Of a DNA stretch of 64,000 bases, positions 57,811 to 64,000 are shown in pieces. The first letter of the stretch is position 1, and every line of letters begins with the position of its first letter. The stretch comes from Methylophaga sp. 41_12_T18 (lineage in GTDB: Bacteria; Pseudomonadota; Gammaproteobacteria; Nitrosococcales; Methylophagaceae). The stretch spans positions 37,201 through 101,200 of the forward strand of contig MAAI01000087.1 in NCBI GenBank assembly GCA_002163115.1. Reading direction: 5' to 3'. The notes below the pieces were generated by a model. That model saw only the letters and a list, made by a program, of their open reading frames with translations. It did no database searches and was not told the DNA's origin. The position numbers and the translations under genes are program-made.

Positions 57811-59259
57811 ATGGAACAAGCCCATATTTTTGAACAACGTCGTAGTGGTGTTTTATTACATATCACCAGTCTACCTTCTGCTAATTTAGGGCCAGATGCC
57901 TATCGATTTGTTGATTTTTTACATCATTCGGGCGTGTCGGTTTGGCAAATGCTGCCATTAGGGCCAACTCATAGTGAAGGTTCGCCTTATCAGTGTTTGT
58001 CTGCTCACGCTGCTAATGTTGATTTAATTAGTGTTGACGTAGTTAAGCAACAATCGTGGGCCAATGAATCAGAGCTTACTGGCTTAACCTTTTCAACGAT
58101 GATTGCTCATGCGTATCGCCAGTTTATGACGCAAGCGAATGAGAGTGATAAACAAGCTTTTTCTGACTTTCAACAACAGCAAAATTTTTGGTTAGATGAT
58201 TACGTGCTTTTTTGTGAAATTCGACATTTACACCATTCAACGGCATGGTATCACTGGCCTGAAGAGTTACGTGATAGAAATGCGGCTGCAATAGATAAAG
58301 TTCGTATTGAACGAGAAGATGCACTCAATATTAGACGTTTTGAACAATTTTTATTTTTTCAACAATGGCATGCACTAAAGCACTATGCCAATGAACGTAA
58401 TGTGATGCTATTTGGTGATATGCCTATTTTTGTCGCTCACGATAGTGTTGATGTATGGGCAGCACCAGAATTGTTTACATTAGATCAATATGGACAGCCG
58501 GAAACTGTTGCTGGGGTCCCACCGGATTACTTTTCTGAAACAGGTCAACGTTGGGGGAACCCACTGTATCGCTGGCAACAGCATATTGAGCAAGGGTTTA
58601 CTTGGTGGCAGCAGCGGTTACAGACACAATTAGAGTTATTTGATCTAATTCGAATTGATCATTTCCGTGGTTTTGAGGCTTGTTGGGAAATTCCTGCATC
58701 TTGTGAAACAGCTATTGAGGGGCAGTGGGTAGCCGCTCCGGGTGAAGCATTATTTGACAATTTGTTAGCTCATTTTGGTGAACTACCTCTAGTGGCTGAA
58801 GATTTAGGAATTATTACTAAAGAAGTCACCGCATTACGAAGCAAGTACGGAATGCCGGGCATGAAAATTTTACAATTTGCTTTTGGTGGCGATGCGGACA
58901 ATCCATACCTGCCACATCAACATTGTCGTGATAGCGTAAGTTATACCGGCACTCATGATAATGATACTAGTCTTGGTTGGTATAACGAGTTAGATGATAG
59001 AACAAAACATCACTTACATGAGTATTTTGGCGAGCCGCAGCAAAAAATGCCTTGGTTGTTAATCCAAGCTGCATTAAGATCGGTTTCTCAATTAGCCGTA
59101 ATTCCTATGCAAGATATTTTAGAATTGGACGGTGAACATAGAATGAATGTGCCTGGCACAATTGAAGGTAATTGGAACTGGCAGTTTGATTGGGAAATGG
59201 TGAATGAATCGTGTGCACCAAAATTAAGAAAATTAAATGAACTGTATGGACGTAATTAA
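57811..59259 (+). CDS. malQ: 4-alpha-glucanotransferase (amylomaltase, GH77)
   Basis: Disproportionates maltodextrins during glycogen turnover. Signatures are RRSGVLLHITSLPS, GDMPIFVAHDSVDVW, LIRIDHFRGFEACWEIP (nucleophile Asp), VAEDLGII (acid Glu) and YTGTHDNDT. The 482-residue form matches the short bacterial and plant D-enzyme type rather than the ~690-residue E. coli MalQ. It is 3 bp after the GH57 gene and 3 bp before gcvH. Confidence 0.95.
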   Translation: MEQAHIFEQRRSGVLLHITSLPSANLGPDAYRFVDFLHHSGVSVWQMLPLGPTHSEGSPYQCLSAHAANVDLISVDVVKQQSWANESELTGLTFSTMIAHAYRQFMTQANESDKQAFSDFQQQQNFWLDDYVLFCEIRHLHHSTAWYHWPEELRDRNAAAIDKVRIEREDALNIRRFEQFLFFQQWHALKHYANERNVMLFGDMPIFVAHDSVDVWAAPELFTLDQYGQPETVAGVPPDYFSETGQRWGNPLYRWQQHIEQGFTWWQQRLQTQLELFDLIRIDHFRGFEACWEIPASCETAIEGQWVAAPGEALFDNLLAHFGELPLVAEDLGIITKEVTALRSKYGMPGMKILQFAFGGDADNPYLPHQHCRDSVSYTGTHDNDTSLGWYNELDDRTKHHLHEYFGEPQQKMPWLLIQAALRSVSQLAVIPMQDILELDGEHRMNVPGTIEGNWNWQFDWEMVNESCAPKLRKLNELYGRN

Positions 59260-59262
59260 ACT

Positions 59263-59646
59263 ATGAGTAATCCAATATCGTTAAAATATGCTGAAACCCA
59301 TGAATGGGTAAGAGTCGAAACGACGGGGGAATTAACTATCGGTATTACTGACCATGCACAAGATTTATTAGGTGATTTAGTCTTTGCTGAGTTACCAGAA
59401 GTGGGTCAACGCTTTGCGGCAAAAGAACAATGCATGCTGCTAGAGTCGGTTAAAGCTGCTTCAGATATTTATATGCCGGTGGGTGGCGAGATTGTTGCTA
59501 TTAATAGTCAGGTAGATGAAGAGCCTGAGATTATCAATCAAGATTCTTTTGGTGAGGGCTGGTTATTCAAAATTCAACCGGATAATCAAGCAGATGTTGA
59601 AGCTTTATTATCTTCAGAAGCTTATGAAGCGTCGTTAGACGAGTAA
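59263..59646 (+). CDS. gcvH: Glycine cleavage system H protein
   Basis: Carries the lipoyl group among the P, T and L proteins of glycine cleavage. The lipoyl lysine lies in LLESVKAASD (residue ~65), within the usual 127-residue fold (HEWVRVETTGELTIGITDHAQDLLGDLVF). No gcvT or gcvP is nearby. It follows malQ by 3 bp, so it may ride on the glycogen transcript. Its last 25 bp overlap the end of anmK on the other strand. Confidence 0.95.
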   Translation: MSNPISLKYAETHEWVRVETTGELTIGITDHAQDLLGDLVFAELPEVGQRFAAKEQCMLLESVKAASDIYMPVGGEIVAINSQVDEEPEIINQDSFGEGWLFKIQPDNQADVEALLSSEAYEASLDE

Positions 59647-60752
59647 ATACCGCCTAAAACTGTTGCCTTGCTAGCCCCGGTAACAGCGGGTAAATTACCT
59701 GACTTATTAGCTAAGGTTTGGCTTGCTAGCCAAGCAAATGCACAAGCTTCTACCCAATCTGGCGCCAAGCCTAGTTCACTGGTGGTCAATACTGCTTTGT
59801 TAGGTAAGGCTTGTTGTAATTGTTGCATCAAATAACTATTGTGAGCCCCGCCACCGCAAACATATATTGCAGTCGAGTTATCTGCATAACGTTGGATATC
59901 AGCTGCAATAGTTTGTACGGTTAAAGAAACAAGACTTGCTTGGATATCTTGGGGTAGTAATGCTAGATGAGCACATTTTTCTAGAATATGATCTAGCCAG
60001 TTTAAGTGAAAATATTCGCGGCCAGTACTTTTAGGAATAGCCTGTTTGAAATAGCTATCTTCAAGAAGAATGTTGAGTAACTGTTGGTTAACGTTGCCAC
60101 TTGATGCCCACAAACCATCATAGTCATAGGCTTGACCATCATGATGGCGAGAGAACCAAGCATCTAATAAGGCATTGCCAGGCCCAGTGTCAAAGCCAAG
60201 TACAGTTTGTTCGGTGCTTGAAGGTAAGGTAGTAACATTACTAATTCCACCAATATTTACTATCACCCGGTTTTGTTCCGCTGTCTGAAATAAGCCTTGG
60301 TGAAAGGCTGGAACAAGAGGGGCACCCTGACCACCTAGTACCATGTCTCGCTGACGAAAGTCGGCAATGGTAGTGATGTTGGTGAATTCTGCAATGACAT
60401 TCGGGTTGCCAATCTGCAAACTAAAGGCATTTTGTGAGTCTGGTAGGTGAAATACAGTTTGGCCATGACTACCTATAGCCGCAATGTCTGTTGCTGTAAG
60501 TGTTGTAGTTGCAATAAGCTTATTGATAGCAGTCGCGATAGCTTTGCCTAGTGCGATATCTAGTTCACCAAAACGTTTAAGTTCACACTGCTGTGTTTCT
60601 ATAAGTTGCTGTAACCCTAGTCGTAAATTAACTTCAAAGGGATAGGTTTGAGCTGCAATAAGCTTACTTGGTATAGCCGTTTGTTGCTCGATGATGACAA
60701 CATCAATGCCATCAAGGCTCGTACCTGACATTACACCTATATAATAAGTCAC
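59622..60752 (-). CDS. anmK: Anhydro-N-acetylmuramic acid kinase
   Basis: Phosphorylates 1,6-anhydroMurNAc in cell-wall recycling. Signatures are GVMSGTSLDGID at the N-terminus, GSHGQTVFHLP, VNIGGISNVT, GFDTGPGNALLDAW and YVCGGGAHNSYLM. At 376 residues it is full length. The neighbours M23 peptidase and tyrS match the Pseudomonas order. Its stop codon lies within gcvH. Confidence 0.95.
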   Translation of the reverse strand: MTYYIGVMSGTSLDGIDVVIIEQQTAIPSKLIAAQTYPFEVNLRLGLQQLIETQQCELKRFGELDIALGKAIATAINKLIATTTLTATDIAAIGSHGQTVFHLPDSQNAFSLQIGNPNVIAEFTNITTIADFRQRDMVLGGQGAPLVPAFHQGLFQTAEQNRVIVNIGGISNVTTLPSSTEQTVLGFDTGPGNALLDAWFSRHHDGQAYDYDGLWASSGNVNQQLLNILLEDSYFKQAIPKSTGREYFHLNWLDHILEKCAHLALLPQDIQASLVSLTVQTIAADIQRYADNSTAIYVCGGGAHNSYLMQQLQQALPNKAVLTTSELGLAPDWVEACAFAWLASQTLANKSGNLPAVTGASKATVLGGIYSSNDAS

Positions 60753-60760
60753 TCGATTTT

Positions 60761-62263
60761 TTACTCGTTAGATGCGACTGCAGTATTGCTTAATGTTTTT
60801 AAGCCGGCCACTAATGGCTGCATTTTTTGTTTGAAGTCAGCATGGTACTTATTCGCTAGTGGCTCTGCTTTTGGTAGGCTAACGGTAAGCGGATTGCGGT
60901 GGACGCCATTTACTCTGAATTCATAATGTAGATGAGGACCTGTAGCTAGGCCACTACTACCAATGTAGCCAATGGTGTCGCCTTGTCTAACACGTTTGCC
61001 ACGCTTCAACCCTTTCCGGTATTTAGACATATGAGCATATAAGGTAGTGTATTTACCACCATGAGATAAGACAACGGTGCGACCATAACCGCCTTTAGTA
61101 CCTACAAAACTGACTTTACCATCACCAGTAGCCAAAATAGGTGTACCACGTGAGGCAGCATAGTCAACTCCACGATGAGGGCGACTTGTCTTTAATACGG
61201 GGTGCTTACGGTTAGGATTAAATTTAGAGCTTATCCGTGAGAAGTGTACCGGAGTACGACTGAAGGCTTTCCGCATACTATCGCCATTAGGAGCATAAAA
61301 GCGACTCAGTCCTTTATCATTGGTATAACGTACTGCCTGAAATGTTTTGCCACGATTAGTAAATTCAGCAGCAAGAATATTGCCATCGGCTATTTTTTCG
61401 CCATCAAGGTAGTTTTCGTCGTAGATAAGTTTGAAGTGATCGCCTTGACGAAGGTCTAAGGCAAAATCAATATCCCAACCAAAAATGTAAGCTAATTCCA
61501 TAATTAACTTATCGGAAAGGCCAGCATCAATGCCTGCTTCAAATAATGAGCTGGTAATTTGTGCCACGGCATGTGTTTGACGGTGTTCAACTTCGCGAGT
61601 GAATGTTTGTGCTTCATAACCGGACTCTGTCGCTTTAACAATAAGGTTTTGAGTTTGGCTCAGGGTTAAGTCGAGTTGCTTTAATGTATTTTTATCGGAC
61701 ACGTTTGAGTCAAAACCAAAGCGAATTAATTGGCCAGGTTTTAAATTTAATAACGGCTTTAGCGCTTTATCAAGCTGGGCAACGTTATAAACGTCACGCG
61801 CTGTAAGTCCAACGCGTGGAAATATTAATGATAAGTTATCGCCAGATTTAACGGTGACTTCTTGCCAACGTAATGATTGAGACTGCTTTTCAATATTGTT
61901 AATGGCGAGTTGTTCTAGCTGAGCATGTTCCTGAAGTGCTATATCATTAATAGTAGCGTCATCAGTTTCACTGTTACTCTCAACAGGTATGGTTGCCACT
62001 GCTGGTCGAGGCAGTGTAACGGTACTATTAATAGGAGTGCTGTTTTGTCCAATAGCTTGTAATTCAGCCGGTAAGTTAGGTAAATCTATAACTTGAGACT
62101 GAGTGAGCGATGAACTGGGCTTGCTAGTAGCTAATACAATAGTGGTAATAAAAATACCAATGATGGTGAGTAGCGACAAAGCCAAAAGATGACCGCGCTT
62201 TGGTCTAGCCGTGGTAAATAAGCCTGTTTGTGCCGAAGAAGCTATAAGTTTGTTGCGTTTCAT
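60761..62263 (-). CDS. M23-family peptidoglycan endopeptidase with OapA/LysM-like region
   Basis: Inner-membrane-anchored murein endopeptidase, probably a MepM-type enzyme acting in the periplasm. The ATG at 62263 is preferred over an in-frame TTG 6 bp upstream. It has one transmembrane helix (~27-49), a Ser/Thr-rich linker, a LysM/OapA-like region (~135-180, VKSGDNLSLIFPRVGLTARDVY) and a C-terminal LytM domain (~355-455) with zinc ligands in HRGVDYA and HLHYEF and the HGGKYTTLYAHM helix. It is 8 bp from anmK. Confidence 0.93.
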   Translation of the reverse strand: MKRNKLIASSAQTGLFTTARPKRGHLLALSLLTIIGIFITTIVLATSKPSSSLTQSQVIDLPNLPAELQAIGQNSTPINSTVTLPRPAVATIPVESNSETDDATINDIALQEHAQLEQLAINNIEKQSQSLRWQEVTVKSGDNLSLIFPRVGLTARDVYNVAQLDKALKPLLNLKPGQLIRFGFDSNVSDKNTLKQLDLTLSQTQNLIVKATESGYEAQTFTREVEHRQTHAVAQITSSLFEAGIDAGLSDKLIMELAYIFGWDIDFALDLRQGDHFKLIYDENYLDGEKIADGNILAAEFTNRGKTFQAVRYTNDKGLSRFYAPNGDSMRKAFSRTPVHFSRISSKFNPNRKHPVLKTSRPHRGVDYAASRGTPILATGDGKVSFVGTKGGYGRTVVLSHGGKYTTLYAHMSKYRKGLKRGKRVRQGDTIGYIGSSGLATGPHLHYEFRVNGVHRNPLTVSLPKAEPLANKYHADFKQKMQPLVAGLKTLSNTAVASNE

Positions 62264-62391
62264 TTGCAAACTCTAGTGATAACGATAATTCCTACAATTC
62301 TGGCAGTATTTACAACTAATTGGAAGAGCTGACCTTCAGTCTGATGTGATACTATTCGCGCCACACTATTTATATGAGTTGGAGAGCAGTG

Positions 62392-63588
62392 ATGATTCCT
62401 GTACAAGAAGCCCTTGCTGAAATTAAGCGTGGAACAGAAGAAATTTTGGTCGAGAGTGAACTAGTTGAAAAACTGGAGAGCGGCAAGGTTTTACGTATAA
62501 AAGCAGGCTTTGATCCAACAGCACCTGATTTGCACCTCGGGCATACAGTTCTATTAAATAAGCTAAAACTATTTCAAGATTTGGGCCATAAAGTCTTATT
62601 TTTGATCGGTGACTTCACTGGTTTGATTGGCGACCCAACTGGTAAGAGTGCGACGCGACCAGCTTTGACTGCTGAAGAAATTGCAGCGAATGCACAAACC
62701 TATAAAGAACAGGTGTTCAAGATCTTAGACCCCGCTAAAACTGAAGTGCGTTTTAATTCAGAGTGGTTTGGCGACAAGGGTGCTGACTTTATGATTAAGT
62801 TAGCTGGCAAGTTAAGCGTGGCACGAATGCTTGAACGCGATGATTTCAAAAAGCGATTTAAGGCAAACCAGTCTATTTCTATCCATGAATTCCTTTACCC
62901 GCTCGTTCAAGGTTATGACTCTGTGGCTTTGGAAGCAGATGTCGAGCTGGGTGGTACAGACCAGAAATTTAACTTATTAATGGGCCGTGAGCTCCAGAAA
63001 GGGGAAGGACAAGATCCACAGGTGGTCATTATGACGCCGTTGTTAGAAGGTTTAGACGGTGTTAAGAAAATGTCGAAATCTTTAGATAACTATATAGGTA
63101 TCACAGAAGCACCTGGAACGATGTTTCAAAAGATTGTATCGATTCCTGATTCACTAATGTGGCGTTGGTATGAATTATTATCCTTTAAATCTCTCAAAGA
63201 GATTGACGAGTTGAAGGCTAGTATTGAAGGTGGTGCTAACCCTCGCGATGTGAAAATTGAGTTAGCACGTGAAATTGTTGCTCGTTTTCATGGTGAAGAA
63301 GCGGCAGCAAGTGCACATAAAGGTGCAGGTAATGTCATTACTGAAGGTGAAGTACCTGAAGGAACAGCAGAACTTGCTGTTGAACTAGATGGGCAAGTTG
63401 AGCTGGCGATTGCAGCAATCATTAATAAGGCAAGCTTAGCGTCTAATTCTGCTCAAGCCAGAGATATGCTTAAAAATGGTCGAGTAAAGGTTGACTGGGA
63501 AGCTGTGGAGTCTAGCTTGAAACTAGGGCAAGGTAAGTATTTGATTCAAGCAGGCAAGAAGAAAATAGCTTGGGTGACATTGAAATAA
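62392..63588 (+). CDS. tyrS: Tyrosyl-tRNA synthetase
   Basis: Class I synthetase. The ATG at 62392 ([14 protein letters not shown]) follows GGAGAGCAGTG; an ATG 18 bp upstream lacks a ribosome site. It has HLGH (HIGH), a [13 protein letters not shown] loop and a C-terminal S4 domain ([21 protein letters not shown]). At 398 residues with a KMSKS loop it is the TyrZ-like type rather than the E. coli KFGKT type. An rRNA leader follows, as in pseudomonads. Confidence 0.95.
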   Translation: MIPVQEALAEIKRGTEEILVESELVEKLESGKVLRIKAGFDPTAPDLHLGHTVLLNKLKLFQDLGHKVLFLIGDFTGLIGDPTGKSATRPALTAEEIAANAQTYKEQVFKILDPAKTEVRFNSEWFGDKGADFMIKLAGKLSVARMLERDDFKKRFKANQSISIHEFLYPLVQGYDSVALEADVELGGTDQKFNLLMGRELQKGEGQDPQVVIMTPLLEGLDGVKKMSKSLDNYIGITEAPGTMFQKIVSIPDSLMWRWYELLSFKSLKEIDELKASIEGGANPRDVKIELAREIVARFHGEEAAASAHKGAGNVITEGEVPEGTAELAVELDGQVELAIAAIINKASLASNSAQARDMLKNGRVKVDWEAVESSLKLGQGKYLIQAGKKKIAWVTLK

Positions 63589-63596
63589 GTACTGTG

Positions 63597-63638
63597 ATAC
63601 ACAAAAAAGATCGGCATAGTCCGAGATTTTTTGTGTAT
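63597..63638 (+). terminator. Terminator after tyrS
   Basis: A twelve-base stem (ATACACAAAAAA and its complement) encloses tandem GA/GA mismatches and a TCGG/CCGA hairpin with loop CATAGT. The T-run lies in the 3' arm. Confidence 0.8.
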
Positions 63639-63771
63639 AGATGGTAAGTATTCAATGCTTTTGCCTCTTGGAAGTCTTAAATTTTACAAATTTATGACAG
63701 GGTAAAAAATAAAAAACTATGTAGTTTCATAGAGCTACAGAGCAACCTGAGTGAATGGGAGAAACTTCCTG

Positions 63772-63799
63772 TTGACGGATGGTTTTTTCACTGTAGAAT
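63772..63799 (+). promoter_or_regulatory. rRNA operon promoter, upstream copy
   Basis: TTGACG and TAGAAT are 16 bp apart. About 110 bp upstream of the second promoter. Confidence 0.65.
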
Positions 63800-63858
63800 G
63801 CACCTCTTCATATCGCATGCAACCCAGTTGTGGTGCGGGATGGCAGGAAAATTAAAGT

Positions 63859-63886
63859 TTGACAGTTTGGTGAGACGCTGTATAAT
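63859..63886 (+). promoter_or_regulatory. rRNA operon promoter, downstream copy
   Basis: TTGACA and TATAAT, both perfect, are 16 bp apart, just before a typical 16S leader. Confidence 0.8.
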
Positions 63887-63889
63887 TCT

Positions 63890-64000
63890 CGCTTCTTTGT
63901 TGCAGCGAACACGCAGCAAACGCTCTTTAAAAATATGGTATCAAGTAATTTGTGTGGGTACTTACGTTGTTGGACTTTGCAAAAAGATCAGACGTTGGTA
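63890..64000 (+). other. rRNA operon leader with boxA
   Basis: CGCTCTTTAA at 63921-63930 is a boxA antitermination element (consensus TGCTCTTTAA). The text that follows is the usual pre-16S leader. The 16S gene begins beyond the window. Confidence 0.8.

Overview
The window is chromosomal DNA of moderately low GC from a gammaproteobacterium. This is supported by the fur, bamE, recN and nadK neighbourhood, the ndk-rlmN-pilW-rodZ-ispG-hisS block, coq7, cheV, and the anmK / M23 peptidase / tyrS group running into an rRNA leader. The nitrate genes with a kinase/phosphatase partner, the Pds-type regulators and the alginate-export-type porins fit a free-living, probably aquatic or marine lineage (Oceanospirillales, Pseudomonadales or Methylophaga-like). 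The genus cannot be fixed from sequence reading alone. There is no integrase, transposase, phage gene or CRISPR array.

Layout: (1) 1-8623 is a nitrate assimilation locus: the 3' part of nasA, an outer-membrane porin, a membrane histidine kinase, an NNP nitrate transporter and a PP2C-kinase fusion. The porin and the transporter each have a sigma-54-type -24/-12 element with a GGTGCA half-site about 45 bp upstream, which suggests NtrC-type nitrogen control. (2) 8639-13211 holds two large GGDEF-EAL proteins on the minus strand, one with a C-terminal zinc-binding CZB domain. (3) 13733-25171 is a plus-strand envelope/exopolysaccharide locus: wecB, a processive-type GT2, a DUF2334 deacetylase-like protein, DUF4434, a VTC/TTM-fold protein, DUF4956, a CotH-type kinase, and an AMIN domain fused to an AlgE-type export porin through a 12-bp-repeat linker. 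This is my main candidate for an undescribed system. (4) 25432-28974 carries tRNA-Thr, an HDOD protein, tRNA-His and rnr. (5) 29429-35013 carries cheV, a GAF-GGDEF cyclase, coq7, a PilZ protein and a Lon-like protease. (6) 35028-40480 has pdsO, pdsR and pdsS without any sortase, a small secreted protein, and a remarkable 25-repeat WYxAN protein that I cannot assign to any family.

(7) 40699-52495 is core housekeeping: carbonic anhydrase, bamE, fur, recN-nadK, ndk, rlmN, pilW, rodZ, ispG, hisS, pgi. (8) 52589-59259 is glycogen metabolism: glgB diverges from glgC, a GH57 enzyme and malQ, with pgi converging next door so that glucose phosphate supply and glycogen turnover sit together. (9) 59263-63588 holds gcvH, anmK, an M23 peptidase and tyrS. 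The last 400 bp are tandem promoters and the leader of an rRNA operon whose 16S gene lies beyond the window.

The window is rich in c-di-GMP proteins (three GGDEF proteins, one PilZ). Two of them flank the exopolysaccharide locus, which makes c-di-GMP control of that locus plausible but unproven.
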